Below are positions 27,383 to 38,049 of a DNA stretch of 64,000 nt, in pieces (within the stretch, counting starts at the first letter, position 1; each line of letters starts with the position of its first letter). The position numbers were made by a program, and so were the translations under genes. The notes beneath the pieces were generated by a model that was given only the letters and a program-made list of their open reading frames with translations, was not told the origin of the DNA and ran no database searches. Source of the DNA: Anaerolineae bacterium. GTDB lineage: Bacteria > Chloroflexota > Anaerolineae > DUEN01. The stretch is taken from positions 1 to 64,000 of the forward strand of contig JANXBS010000013.1 in assembly GCA_025060615.1 (NCBI GenBank), read 5' to 3'.

Positions 27383-29269
27383 ATGGAACGCAAGACAGAT
27401 TCGCGTTGGATCAAATTAGGCCCTATTTACCCTGGCGGGACTGTGATGGCGTTGGCCGCGCACAGTGGCCCGGACGGAGATGTCTTCCTGGCTGCTACTC
27501 AGACAGGCATTTTTCGCTCGGAAGACGGTGGCCGGACCTGGAATGCCGCCAACGAGGGATTGCCGACGTTGCAGATCAGCGCGCTGGCCTTCGCTCCCAA
27601 CGGCACTGCCTTTGCCGGTGGGCTTACTGGTGGCGTCGCTATCTCGGCCAACTGCGGGCGCACTTGGTACACATCGCGCTCGGCTGGATTGGAGCAAGCG
27701 GTGACCACTATTGCGCCTTCGCCGCGCTACGCTGAGGACGCGACGGTGCTGGTCGGCACGGATGGTGGCGGCGTGATGCGTTCGGCTGACCGCGGCCATC
27801 ATTGGACGCCGGCCAACTTTCGGCTGGGGGATCTCCATGTGCTGGCGCTGGCCTGCGCGCCCGCGTGGGGCGATCACGAAGAGCTCTTCGCGGCCACGGT
27901 GGATGGCGTGTATCGCTCGACCAACGGCGGCCGCGCCTGGCGCGGAGCTGGTCAGGGATTAGAGGGAAAGGTCGTCCAGGCGCTGGCGGTGAGCCCTAAC
28001 TTCAGCCAAGACCGCACGCTCTTCGCCGGCACTGAGAGTGATGGTGTCTTTCGTTCCACCGATGCTGGGTTTTCCTGGGCGCCGAGCGGCGCAGGGACTG
28101 AGGGGCTCACCATTAACTGCCTGTGGATCTCGCCCGATTTCGCTCAAGATCGCACCATCCTGGCGGGCACCTCGGTCGGCATCCTATGTTCCACTGATGG
28201 CGGCGATACCTGGCGGATGGCATATCAGAGCGGGGATCCCGTGCTGGCGCTGGCGGGCTCCAGGGCTGCGGTGTGCGCCGGAACCATGGAGCAGGGGATT
28301 CTGCGCTCGAGCGATGGCGGCCGAACCTGGCATGTTTCTAATGAGGGGTTAGCAGCCCGCGCGTTCCTGCGCACGTTGACCGTGGCCGGACACCCTGGGC
28401 TGATCCTAGCCTTCGGCCCGCAGGAGGGCATCGTGCTCAGCGCCGACAGGTCCGGCAACTGGCAGCGAGTTCCTGGCCTGAGCGAATACCTGCCGCTTAG
28501 CGCGGTAGCGGCGGCCAATCAGGGGGTACATCGGCCACCATTATTGGTCGTCAGCACGGCGGAGGGACACATCTTACGCTCAGCAGATGCCGGCGTCACA
28601 TGGACGCCGTGCGCAGTAGGTATCCCTGCCACCACTCTGGTCTTTGACCGCAGCGGGCAGCGGGTTTGGGCGGCCACGGCCGACGGGTATCTGTTCGTGT
28701 CGCGGAATGGCGGCGTCTCTTGGGAGGGGCTGCCGCGGCCCCCGTTCGCCGGTGAATCGGTCCTCTCCGTGGTGCCCTCACCCTTCGTGGACGAGGATCA
28801 CACCCTCCTGGCGGGCTCTCTGGCACAGGGGAACACTAAGGCGCGCCTCTGGCGCTCACTGGACGATGGGCGGTCGTGGGAGCTGGTCTCAGAGGCCCCA
28901 ACCGAGGTGCCCTGGTTAGCGTTGGTGGCGCCACCCGTACGCAGCCGTCGGCCATATGACCGAGCCATCCTAGGTGCCGGACGCTCGTGCATCGTGTCTA
29001 CCGGGCAACAGAGGGACACCTGGAAGATCGTGCCAGTCGGCGACAAGGGAGCATCTGTGTTAAGCCTGGCCGTGGATGGACTCAGCCGCACGGTTTACGC
29101 TGGCACGAACCTGGGCCTCTATCACTCACAGGACACCGGGCGTACCTGGCACCTTGTATCGGGGCCGCTGGAAGGGCAGCCGATCCTCGACCTCCAGGTG
29201 GACGAGGCGGATCGCAGCCTCCTGATGTTGGTACCGGGCGGCACGCTATGGCGTTACCGAATCCGATAA
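27383..29269 (+). CDS. Asp-box (BNR/YCF48-like) beta-propeller protein, cytoplasmic
   Basis: This 628-residue protein consists of repeated beta-propeller blades. Asp-box motifs such as SEDGGRTW, SADRGHHW, STNGGRAW, STDGGDTW and SQDTGRTW recur about every 45-60 residues. The fold resembles sialidase-like, YCF48 or sortilin propellers and usually binds proteins or sugars. No signal peptide or catalytic signature is seen. It lies 22 nt after the chaperonin stop with its own AGGAGAGG site, so both are probably one transcript. Function is unknown. Confidence 0.78.
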   Translation: MERKTDSRWIKLGPIYPGGTVMALAAHSGPDGDVFLAATQTGIFRSEDGGRTWNAANEGLPTLQISALAFAPNGTAFAGGLTGGVAISANCGRTWYTSRSAGLEQAVTTIAPSPRYAEDATVLVGTDGGGVMRSADRGHHWTPANFRLGDLHVLALACAPAWGDHEELFAATVDGVYRSTNGGRAWRGAGQGLEGKVVQALAVSPNFSQDRTLFAGTESDGVFRSTDAGFSWAPSGAGTEGLTINCLWISPDFAQDRTILAGTSVGILCSTDGGDTWRMAYQSGDPVLALAGSRAAVCAGTMEQGILRSSDGGRTWHVSNEGLAARAFLRTLTVAGHPGLILAFGPQEGIVLSADRSGNWQRVPGLSEYLPLSAVAAANQGVHRPPLLVVSTAEGHILRSADAGVTWTPCAVGIPATTLVFDRSGQRVWAATADGYLFVSRNGGVSWEGLPRPPFAGESVLSVVPSPFVDEDHTLLAGSLAQGNTKARLWRSLDDGRSWELVSEAPTEVPWLALVAPPVRSRRPYDRAILGAGRSCIVSTGQQRDTWKIVPVGDKGASVLSLAVDGLSRTVYAGTNLGLYHSQDTGRTWHLVSGPLEGQPILDLQVDEADRSLLMLVPGGTLWRYRIR

Positions 29270-29313
29270 GCGAGTAGCGACGCCCCAGTGAACCTGATTG
29301 GACGAGGGAACCC

Positions 29314-30312
29314 ATGCTGGCAGCGCGCCTTCATCAGCCACACCCCATCGAGGCACATCCTTTGGCCCTGGAAGAAGTGCCAGATCCAGAGCCAGGCGCT
29401 GGTCAGATCCGCCTGCGTGTCCGGGCCTGTGGGCTTTGTCACACCGATCTACACACGATCGAGGGGGAGTTAACGCTGCCGCGCTTGCCGATCATCCCTG
29501 GACATCAGGTCGTGGGCGAGGTAGACCAGCTCGGGCCGGGGGTGACGCGTTTCCGCCTCGGCGATCGCGTAGGCGTGCCCTGGCTCTATCGCACCTGCGG
29601 CCAGTGCGAATACTGCCGTTGCGGCCAGGAAAACTTATGCGATCAAGCTCAGTTCACCGGCTTGCACGTGGATGGCGGCTATGCCCAGCACATGGTTGTA
29701 GATCAGGATTTCGCCTATCGGCTGCCGGGCGGATATGACGACTTTCAGGTGGCACCGTTGCTGTGCGCTGGCATCATTAGCTACCGCGCACTGCGCCTGA
29801 GCGAGATCCGTCCCGGTGGCCGCCTGGGGCTGTATGGCTTCGGTGCGTCTGCCCACATCGCAATTCAAGTGGCCATCCATTGGGGCTGTGAGGTATACGT
29901 TTTCACGCGCAGCGAACATCATCGCCAACTGGCGCGCGTCCTCGGCGCGGCTTGGACCGGCCGTGCTGAGGATATGCCACCTCACCCGCTCGATAGCAGC
30001 GTCATCTTTGCGCCTGCTGGCTCGCTAGTTCCAGAGGCGCTGCGGGTGCTGCGCAAGGGTGGCACTATCGCCCTGGCCGGCATCTATATGACGCCCATCC
30101 CTGAGCTACCTTATGAGCGGCTGTACTGGGAGCGCACGGTGCGCAGCGTGGCCAACAGCACTCGCCAGGACGCTGAGGAGCTGCTGCAGCTGGCGCCACA
30201 GATCCCGATCCGGACACATGTGGAGCTTTATCCGCTGGCACAGGTGAATCAGGCGTTGGAGCGCCTCAAACGAGGCGAGATAAACGGCTCAGCCGTGCTG
30301 GAGATCCCCTGA
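29314..30312 (+). CDS. Zinc-dependent alcohol dehydrogenase
   Basis: This 332-residue medium-chain dehydrogenase has the catalytic zinc motif CGLCHTDLH, GHQVVGEV, the structural zinc cysteines CGQCEYCRCGQENLC and a Rossmann region around GLYGFGASAHIAIQVA. It oxidises a primary alcohol or reduces an aldehyde with NAD(P); the substrate is not evident. It resembles the shorter single-chain ADH family 2 subgroup. It lies 44 nt after the propeller gene. Confidence 0.9.
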   Translation: MLAARLHQPHPIEAHPLALEEVPDPEPGAGQIRLRVRACGLCHTDLHTIEGELTLPRLPIIPGHQVVGEVDQLGPGVTRFRLGDRVGVPWLYRTCGQCEYCRCGQENLCDQAQFTGLHVDGGYAQHMVVDQDFAYRLPGGYDDFQVAPLLCAGIISYRALRLSEIRPGGRLGLYGFGASAHIAIQVAIHWGCEVYVFTRSEHHRQLARVLGAAWTGRAEDMPPHPLDSSVIFAPAGSLVPEALRVLRKGGTIALAGIYMTPIPELPYERLYWERTVRSVANSTRQDAEELLQLAPQIPIRTHVELYPLAQVNQALERLKRGEINGSAVLEIP

Positions 30313-30356
30313 CCCTTAGGTCTTATCCCGGATGCACTGGGAAAGGCACAAGCGAG

Positions 30357-31142
30357 ATGGCTATTGTATGGGTTTTTCTGGCCTTTGTAGCCGGTTGGGC
30401 GCTCTTGATGGGAGCGTACATCTGGCGCGAGGCGCGGCATTGGGGCATACGGCACCCGAGCATCTGGTATCTGGTTCTGCGCGGCGTGGTAGATCCCTTG
30501 CGTTTCTGGTATTTTGAGCGTCCCATCCATTGGCCGGCGGAGGCACGGGAGAAGTGGCTGAGGGCGATAGCGCAACGTCTAGGCCTTAGGGATGTGCGAG
30601 CCGCTCGCTGTCCGTTGTGCAATAGCGAGATCCCCAACGCTTGGAACGTAGACCGTCGTGGCCGGCTGACCGTCGGCCCTGGCCCAGTGCATTGTCCTCG
30701 ATGTGACTTCCGGCTTGATGCTTGCCGTCACTGCCAGTACTTCCAGCCGGCGGGTGCCTCATCGGGGGGGGCATGGAGCGGGATAGGGATGTCGTGGACC
30801 CATGGGCGCTGTACTTTTTACAAGTCTGTCCAGCCAGTGGAAGAGATCACCACGGCAGACATGGCAAGGCGGATGCGCGAGCGGGGATATACGCATCTGC
30901 GCGCGCCGACGCCTATCGCCGATTCGTACATCCCGCTCGACATATGTCAAGCCTTCGCATTGGAGCCCAAGTTCCTGCCTCATAGCGGTATGCGTAAGCC
31001 TGGGCGCCGTCAGCGGTGGGCATTGCGCGTGATCGCCGAGGCGCAGCCATCTGAGCCTATACCGATGCCACAGCAAAGGGCGTCAGTATCAACTCAAGAG
31101 GAAACACCTTCGCTCAGCGACGAAGAGCAGTGGCTGCTCTAG
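30357..31142 (+). CDS. Unknown membrane-anchored zinc-ribbon protein
   Basis: This 261-residue protein has one N-terminal membrane helix (VWVFLAFVAGWALLMGAYI), then a soluble part with zinc-ribbon type pairs: CPLC (about residue 85), CPRC and CRHC (about 117-126). The C-terminal 50 residues are Gln/Pro-rich and probably disordered. I do not recognise the family. It starts 44 nt after the dehydrogenase. Its end is close to the next gene, whose start lies 23 nt downstream. Confidence 0.7.
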   Translation: MAIVWVFLAFVAGWALLMGAYIWREARHWGIRHPSIWYLVLRGVVDPLRFWYFERPIHWPAEAREKWLRAIAQRLGLRDVRAARCPLCNSEIPNAWNVDRRGRLTVGPGPVHCPRCDFRLDACRHCQYFQPAGASSGGAWSGIGMSWTHGRCTFYKSVQPVEEITTADMARRMRERGYTHLRAPTPIADSYIPLDICQAFALEPKFLPHSGMRKPGRRQRWALRVIAEAQPSEPIPMPQQRASVSTQEETPSLSDEEQWLL

Positions 31143-31165
31143 CTTTCTCGCAAGAGGTAGAGGAG

Positions 31166-31585
31166 ATGAAACACGCTTTGTTCGAGGGGCTGGTCGTCAA
31201 CGAAGCCGGCCAGCCGGCTGAGGTGGTTTATCTTGGTGAAGAGCCATTCTATGTGATCCTGGATGGCGACTTTCGCCGCCACGTGCCAGCGCAATCCATA
31301 GATTACCAGGTAATGTGCTGGCTGCGTGATCAGATCATCGCTCACCAGGACATCGTGACCCAGCAAGCGATGGCGATGTTGGGACGCGATGACCTGTTTA
31401 CCAAGGCTATGCTCGACTCCTCGATCCGTAACCTGGATCGCCACATAGAACAACTGATCCAAGTTGGCCTTCCCGAGGCAGCGCGAGCCTGGCTGGGCCT
31501 AATGGGCTTCCTTGTCGTCGTGGACGTGCACGGCGAAGTAGTATCCATCAACCTGCCCGGCGAATCCATCGCAGACGACGAATGA
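31166..31585 (+). CDS. Unknown small protein
   Basis: This 139-residue soluble protein is not recognised. An N-terminal beta-rich part (EVVYLGEEPFYVILDGDFRRHVPA) is followed by a long helical part (MLGRDDLFTKAMLDSSIRNLDRHIEQL). The start at ATG 31166 has AGAGGTAGAGG directly upstream; a GTG 12 codons earlier would overlap the preceding gene. It is probably co-transcribed with the zinc-ribbon gene. Confidence 0.65.
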   Translation: MKHALFEGLVVNEAGQPAEVVYLGEEPFYVILDGDFRRHVPAQSIDYQVMCWLRDQIIAHQDIVTQQAMAMLGRDDLFTKAMLDSSIRNLDRHIEQLIQVGLPEAARAWLGLMGFLVVVDVHGEVVSINLPGESIADDE

Positions 31586-31652
31586 CCCTTGACCGTAACA
31601 CATCTAAGTTTCATGCGTAAAAACTGACCACTGTGCCTTCAACATTATTATT

Positions 31653-32063
31653 TTAAAAGGGGATCTCTTCTTCGTCTAGGCTAGCCGGCAGCTCCTCAAC
31701 CAACTGAGGCGTGCTAGCCGGCGGGATAGTCGCGGCTTCACGTGCCCCAAGGAAGCGGACATTACGAGCGGTTAATTCCAGCGTGGCGCGCGGCTGGCCA
31801 TCTTGCCCTACCCAAGCCGAGGCGTCAATGTCCCCTTCCACTAAAACCAGCCGTCCTTTGGACAGATACTGATTACATTGTTCCGCTAGCTTGCCCCATG
31901 TGGTAACCCGAAACCATGTAGTCTTCTCCTGGTTCTGGCCATCCCGGTCCACCCATCTTCGCGTGGTGGCCACGCTAAAAGAACAGACTGCCTGCCCAGA
32001 AGGGGTATATCGCATCTCCGGATCCCGGCCGAGATGCCCAATCACGATCGTCCGCTGGTACAT
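31653..32063 (-). CDS. ssb: Single-stranded DNA-binding protein
   Basis: The protein is an OB-fold SSB of 136 residues. It starts MYQRTIVIGHLGRDPEMRYTPSGQAVCSFSVATTRRW, with TTWFRVTTWGKLAEQCNQYLSKG in the core. The acidic tip ends DEEEIPF, the protein-interaction tail of bacterial SSB. It is a single gene, convergent with the unknown gene at 31166-31585. Confidence 0.96.
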   Translation of the reverse strand: MYQRTIVIGHLGRDPEMRYTPSGQAVCSFSVATTRRWVDRDGQNQEKTTWFRVTTWGKLAEQCNQYLSKGRLVLVEGDIDASAWVGQDGQPRATLELTARNVRFLGAREAATIPPASTPQLVEELPASLDEEEIPF

Positions 32064-32185
32064 ACGCCATCCTCGCTTTCTAGTCTCCTCGCTATCACCA
32101 TCAGGGACATCCCCCTAAATGGCCCGCTAACAACAAATCATACCCCCAAATGCTGTAAAAGTCAAACGGCGAGAACATTTGTTCT

Positions 32186-33249
<1,064 letters not shown>

Positions 33250-33253
<4 letters not shown>

Positions 33254-35040
33254 AACTCCCCGATGTCCCGATAGCGGAATCGTTCAATAAGGAGCAGGCC
33301 CGCGATGCACACCGCCATCAGCAATACACTCATCGCCAGCGCCTGACCATAATTCAGCGCGCCAGGCTGGCCGAGGAAGCGATAGATCGCGATCGGCATC
33401 GTCGGAAACTCGGGCCGGGCGATCAGGGCTGTGGCGCCGAACTCGCCCAAGCTGACGGTGAAGGCGAACACTGCGCCCACCAATATCGCCCGCCCTATGA
33501 TGGGCAGGTCCACCTGCAGCCATACCCGCATCGGCGAGGCTCCTAGCACGGTTGCGGCCTCGCGCCAGCGCGGGTTGAGCCCGCGCAGCACCGGCAGTAG
33601 CGAGCGCACCACAAACGGGAAAGCCACCAATGTGTGGGCTAGCGGTACCAGGGCAGGCGACGTGCGCAAGTTCAACGGCGGCTGATCCAGCGCCAGGATG
33701 AAGCCGAATCCCAGGGTGACGGCGGAGGTGCCCAGCGGCAACATAAAGATCGGGTCAAGCCATACTCCCGGACCTCGACGTGGCCGCGCCAGCAGATACG
33801 CGCCGGCCACACCGATCATGAGCGATAACCCCACCGTCGCCAACGCAAAGGCCAGCGAATTGCGGATGGCTTCGCTGGGCGGGACGAATAAGATGGAGCC
33901 GCGCCGGTCGAGAAATAGCTCCCCGTAATACCTCAGCGACCAGCCATCAGCCGTGGCCAGGGATCGCTCAACCAGGGAGATCAATGGAACCAGCAAAATC
34001 ACCAGCAAGGCCCCCAGGCTTAGGGCCACCAGCAGACGAGCGCGCCAGTCGCGAGCGGGGCGCTGTGCGGCCTCCTGAGGCCGAAAGTTCAGCGGCACGC
34101 TCGCGCGCGCCTGCCATCGGGTGTATAGCCCCATCACGCTGAAGGTGACGGCCATCTGTACAATGGAAAGGGTGGCGGCGATAGGGAGATGGAACAGGTG
34201 CACCGTCTGACGATAGATTTCAACCTCCAGCGTGGCAAAACGGGGGCCGCCCAATACCAAGATCACGCCGAATGAGGTAAAGCAGAAGAGGAAGACCAAG
34301 GAAGTGGCTGCGCCTAGCGCCGGCGTCAGTAAGGGCAGGGTTACATGGCGAAAGGTACGCCAGCGATCAGCTCCCAGCACCTGGGCGGCCTCTTCCAGCC
34401 GAGGATCCAAGTTAGCCCAGAATCCCCCGACGATGCGCACGACGATAGTAGCGTTGTAGAAGGCGTGAGCCAGCAGGATGATCCAGATCGTCTGTGTCAG
34501 ACGGATCGGCGGTTGTTCCAAGCTGAACAGCTCCATCAACCAGGTGTTCAGCCAGCCGCGAGGGCCCAATAGGCTGGTGAACGCCGCCGCCACCACCAGC
34601 GTGGGCAGGACAAATGGCACGGTCGTAAGGGCGCGCAGGAAGTTTTTTCCTGGAAACGAGTAGCGGGCGAAGGCATAGGCGGCTGGCAGCCCCAAGACGA
34701 GGGTGAGCGCAGTGGACGCGGCCGCCTGCCAGGCTGTGAACCAGAGCACACGTCCGTAGTACCCATCGGCGACGAGCGCGCGCAGCGGCTGCAGGTCGAA
34801 AACCCCTTCCGGCGCCAGGCTGAGCCGGAAGATCTCCATCAACGGATAGAAAAAGAAAACGGCCAGATAGGCTAAGGGAGACCACAGGACCACAGACGAC
34901 AGACGACGGACGATGGACGACGGATCACAGGTGACGGATAATAGGCGCGATGGACGAAAGGTCGGCAGGGACAGCGCCCTATCCCTGCCGCCCATCGTCT
35001 GCCGTCCCATATCCGTCGTCCATCGTTCATCCTTCATCAT
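33250..35040 (-). CDS. thiP: ABC transporter double permease, thiamine uptake (ThiP-like)
   Basis: This two-domain permease has about 12 membrane helices. Each half carries an EAA loop: EEAAQVLGADRWRTFRHVTLPLL and, in the second half, REAATVLGASPMRVWLQVDLPII. Two fused BPD permease domains are the ThiP layout. The first 49 codons of this frame lie in a palindromic repeat (34890-35046) and look non-native. The protein proper begins near GTG 34893 (VVLWSPLAYLAVFFFYPLMEIF), but no ribosome site is visible there, so the longer frame is listed. Confidence 0.85.
34910..35026. repeat. Nested inverted repeat at the 5' end of the permease gene
   Basis: A 16-bp perfect inverted repeat (ACGATGGACGACGGAT at 34910-34925 and its complement at 35011-35026) encloses an inner GGCAGGGA/TCCCTGCC hairpin. 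Flanks are rich in GACGACGGA/GTCGTCCAT words. Similar words occur at 22458-22494, 50288-50335 and 60836-60868. It probably represents a family of dispersed palindromic repeats. Confidence 0.7.
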
Positions 35041-35050
35041 CCGCCGTCCA

Positions 35051-36127
35051 TCATCTCAGCACGGTGGTCGTCCAGGCCTCAATCCACTTCTCGCGGCCGG
35101 CATCAATCGCCGCTGGCGAGATCTGAGCTGGCGCAGCAGGCACCTGGGCGAACTTCGTGAACACCTCCGGCAGCGCCGCGTTCGGATTCGCCGGGTAGAC
35201 CCACATCTGCAGGGGAATATCCTCCTGGAACGCCCGACTGAGCATGAAGTCCACCAGCTTGCGGGCGAGCTCCGGCTGCTTGGCCCCCTTCAAGATGCCC
35301 ACGAACTCGATCTGACGGAAGCTGCCGCCTTCAGGGAGGATGTTGCCGGTGGGCGACTCGTCCAATGGTTGCTCGCTGAAGTATACCTCAGCGGCAGGGC
35401 TGGTGGCGTAGGAGACCACGAGAGGGCGTGTGCCCTCGCCGGAGCCGCCGCTGAACTGCCCGTAGTAAGCGTCCTCCCAGCCGTCGGTGACATAGACGTC
35501 ATTCTCGCGGAGCTTGCGCCAGAAGTCCAGATACCCCTCCTCACCAAAGTAGGCCACGGTAGTGATGAGGAAGGAAAGGCCTGGGGAAGAAGTGGCCGGG
35601 TTTTCCACCACCAATAGCCCTTTATACTCCGGCTTGGTCAGGTCCTCCAGGGTCTGTGGCACAGCCAGCCCCTTCTCAGCGAAGTAGGCTTTGTCGTAGT
35701 TCAGGCAGACATAGCCGAAGTCCACAGGCAACAGGCGATGCTCCGGGTCGAGCTCCAGCTCGTCGGGGATTTCGGCAAGCCCGGGCGCCTCGTACGGCTC
35801 GAAAATATCCGCGGCGATGGCCCGGCCGAAGAAGGTATTGTCCACGCCGAAGAACACATCGGCCAGCGGGTTGTCCTTGCTCAGGATCGCCTGATTGAGA
35901 GCCGAGCCGGCATCGCCGGCCTTCAAGATCTTCCACGTAGCGCCGGTTTCAGCTTCGAACTGCTGTACCAGCGATTCGCTCACAGCGAAGCTGTCATGGG
36001 TCATCAGTGTGACCACTGGGCGCTCGACGGCCGGCCTAGGGGTAGCCGTGGGCAGTGGGCTTCCCGTAGGCACAGCACAGGCTACCAACAAAGCCACAAG
36101 CAGCGCTAAACTGATCCAAGTTCGCAT
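35051..36127 (-). CDS. thiB: Thiamine ABC transporter substrate-binding lipoprotein
   Basis: This 358-residue binding protein starts at ATG 36127 after AAGGAGG. A lipoprotein signal ends in [10 protein letters not shown] (lipobox Cys about residue 17), so the mature protein is membrane-tethered outside. The body matches thiamine/Fe-type binding proteins ([50 protein letters not shown]). This VTLMTHDSF start is typical of ThiB. It follows the pyrophosphokinase gene and precedes the permease and ATPase. Confidence 0.92.
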   Translation of the reverse strand: MRTWISLALLVALLVACAVPTGSPLPTATPRPAVERPVVTLMTHDSFAVSESLVQQFEAETGATWKILKAGDAGSALNQAILSKDNPLADVFFGVDNTFFGRAIAADIFEPYEAPGLAEIPDELELDPEHRLLPVDFGYVCLNYDKAYFAEKGLAVPQTLEDLTKPEYKGLLVVENPATSSPGLSFLITTVAYFGEEGYLDFWRKLRENDVYVTDGWEDAYYGQFSGGSGEGTRPLVVSYATSPAAEVYFSEQPLDESPTGNILPEGGSFRQIEFVGILKGAKQPELARKLVDFMLSRAFQEDIPLQMWVYPANPNAALPEVFTKFAQVPAAPAQISPAAIDAGREKWIEAWTTTVLR

Positions 36128-36226
36128 TTCCGCCTCCTTACATTCCATCTAGGAAAGTTGATAGGCCTTCATCCAGCGAAAGGCACTGCCCTCGCCTACC
36201 CGTTACCTGTAAACCGCGATCCCCTC

Positions 36227-36862
36227 TTACGAAGCCCGATGCACCACCAGTAAAGTGCCGCTGCGAACGCGCACGCTGGCCTGGCCTGACAGCATGACGT
36301 TGGAGACCCCCAGCGTCGAGCCCAGCGTCAGCCGGCCGTTGGCCAGCGGATATTCCAGCCCTTCGGTGTCAATACCGCAGACTTCGGGCGTCAACGCGAT
36401 CAGCGACACGAGATCACCAGCCCGCCCCGTGATTTCGATGCGGGTTCGCACTACCCAGGCCGTCTCAGGGCCATCCGACAGTGAGAGCGTGATGTCGGCC
36501 CACTCATCGCGGCTGAGCAGCAGCAAATTAGCGATGGTCTGATCCAGGCGCCCCCCCAACGCCCCTATCACGCGGATCCACGTGGCCCCCGCTTGCTGTG
36601 CAGCCTGCAGAGCCAGCTCCAGGTCTGTCTGATCTTTGCGGGCTGGATAGGCCAGGAAGCGCGTCCCCGTCGTCTCCAAGCGAGCGCGCTGATCCGCAGG
36701 GAAAGAATCCAGGTCTCCCACGATCAAGGAGGGATGCAAGCCCATCGCCAGCGCGTGACGGGCGCCGCCATTGGCGCAGATGATCGTATCCTCCGGCCTG
36801 ATGTGGGAGCGACAGGCGGCGTAATCGCTGATGATGCCGTTGGCCAGGATGATCGCTCGCAT
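36227..36862 (-). CDS. Thiamine pyrophosphokinase
   Basis: The enzyme transfers pyrophosphate from ATP to thiamine to make TPP. Motifs are ICANGGARHALAMGL, VGDLDSFP, ARKDQTDLELAL and GALGGRLDQTIANL. The 211-residue length fits. The start at ATG 36862 follows GGAAGA; an upstream in-frame ATG lies before the riboswitch terminator region and is not used. It is the first gene of a salvage operon: kinase, binding protein, permease, ATPase. Confidence 0.93.
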   Translation of the reverse strand: MRAIILANGIISDYAACRSHIRPEDTIICANGGARHALAMGLHPSLIVGDLDSFPADQRARLETTGTRFLAYPARKDQTDLELALQAAQQAGATWIRVIGALGGRLDQTIANLLLLSRDEWADITLSLSDGPETAWVVRTRIEITGRAGDLVSLIALTPEVCGIDTEGLEYPLANGRLTLGSTLGVSNVMLSGQASVRVRSGTLLVVHRAS

Positions 36863-36926
36863 TCTTCCATCACGCTCAAGTGCAATAGTGTCGGCGCCGG
36901 CAACCCACAGATCATAGGCAACAAAG

Positions 36927-36957
36927 AAGGCCACCCACCTGGTCGGCGAATGGCCTT
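36927..36957 (-). terminator. Expression-platform terminator of the TPP riboswitch
   Basis: On the minus strand AAGGCCA...TGGCCTT forms a stem of about 13 pairs (some G-T) with loop GACCA, followed by CTTTGTT. It lies 16 nt after the riboswitch aptamer and before the thiamine pyrophosphokinase start. The expected mode is TPP-induced transcription termination. Confidence 0.75.
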
Positions 36958-36972
36958 TTGATCTATGGCTTC

Positions 36973-37081
36973 TGCAATCCCTACGCCGGCATTACCCAGG
37001 TCAGGTTCAAGGGGTCAACGGCAGGCCAGGCAATCCTGGAATCCGTCCTCTCAGCCGGGTTACCTCCCAGCTCCCCCTGCA
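36973..37081 (-). promoter_or_regulatory. TPP riboswitch (THI element)
   Basis: The minus strand carries the conserved blocks GGGGGAGC, GGCTGAGAGGA, GACCCCTTGAACCTGACCTGG and GTAATGCCGGCGTAGGGA in order. A short P1 formed by TGCA/TGCA closes the element. Position and order match the thi-box aptamer that binds thiamine pyrophosphate. It controls the downstream thiamine salvage operon through the terminator at 36927-36957. Confidence 0.96.
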
Positions 37082-37166
37082 TCACCCAAGTAATTCGATT
37101 GTAAACAAAGTGTAGCACGTTTCCGTGAGCGCGTCAAACCATCCAGGCTCGCGCTTTGCCTTCTGC

Positions 37167-38015
37167 TTACACCCCGCCGAATGCCGAGAACCCGCCGTCC
37201 ACCGGCACCACGACACCGGTGACGAAGGCTGAAGCTGGCGAGAGCAGCCAGAGCACGGTGCCGATCAAATCCTCTGGCTCCCCAAAGCGGCCCATCGGCG
37301 TGTGCTCGAGGATCGCGCGCCCGCGAGGGGTCAGTTCACCAGTTTTCTCATCTATCAACAGGAATCGGTTCTGGGCGGTCAGGAAAAAGCCCGGGGCGAT
37401 GGCGTTGACGCGGATCCGGGGTGAGTATTCTCGCGCCATGTACACCGCCAGCCATTGGGTGAAGTTGACCACGCCGGCTTTAGCCGCGGAGTAGGCAAGG
37501 ACGCGCGTGAGCGGGCGAAGGGCGCTCATGGAAGAGACGTTCAAAATCGTCCCTTCGCCTCGTTCCGCCATTAGGCGGCCAAACACCTGGCTGGCCAGGA
37601 TAGTGCCGATGAGGTTAAGGTCGAAGACGAAACGCAACGCGTCCTCGGGCAGGTCGAAGAAGGCGAGATCGGCGCCGGTGGTGGCACTAGGATGGTTCCC
37701 TCCCGCGGCGTTAATCAGCGCATCCACGCCGCCGAACTCGGCCCGGATGCTTTCCGCTGCCTGCACTAGCGTATCCCGCTTCAGCACATCGCCGTAGAGG
37801 GCGATCGCGCGGCCAGGGCTGCGGCTCAGCCGGTCCTGCAGCCGATCAGCCCGGGCGGGATTTCGGCTGAGGATAGCCACATTCGCGCCGCATTCCACCA
37901 ACGAACAGGCGATCTCGCCGCCTAGAACCCCCGTGCCGCCCGTGATGACCACCGTGCGCCCAGTGAAGTCATAAAGTTTCGCCAGCCTGTCAGAATGTAC
38001 CACGCCCATAGGCAT
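37167..38015 (-). CDS. Short-chain dehydrogenase, probable D-mannonate oxidoreductase type
   Basis: This SDR enzyme has the cofactor motif VVITGGTGVLGGEIA, the catalytic YSAAKAG, and a Ser in NVSSMSAL. The segment INAAGGNHPSATT and the C-terminal GFFLTAQNRFLL are typical of SDR fructuronate reductases/D-mannonate dehydrogenases of uronate breakdown. No other uronate gene is nearby, so the substrate is tentative. ATG 38015 is listed; a TTG one codon upstream is closer to the AGGAGGT site. Confidence 0.82.
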   Translation of the reverse strand: MPMGVVHSDRLAKLYDFTGRTVVITGGTGVLGGEIACSLVECGANVAILSRNPARADRLQDRLSRSPGRAIALYGDVLKRDTLVQAAESIRAEFGGVDALINAAGGNHPSATTGADLAFFDLPEDALRFVFDLNLIGTILASQVFGRLMAERGEGTILNVSSMSALRPLTRVLAYSAAKAGVVNFTQWLAVYMAREYSPRIRVNAIAPGFFLTAQNRFLLIDEKTGELTPRGRAILEHTPMGRFGEPEDLIGTVLWLLSPASAFVTGVVVPVDGGFSAFGGV

Positions 38016-38049
38016 CAAGTAGCGATTACCTCCTACTCAAAAACCGTCT

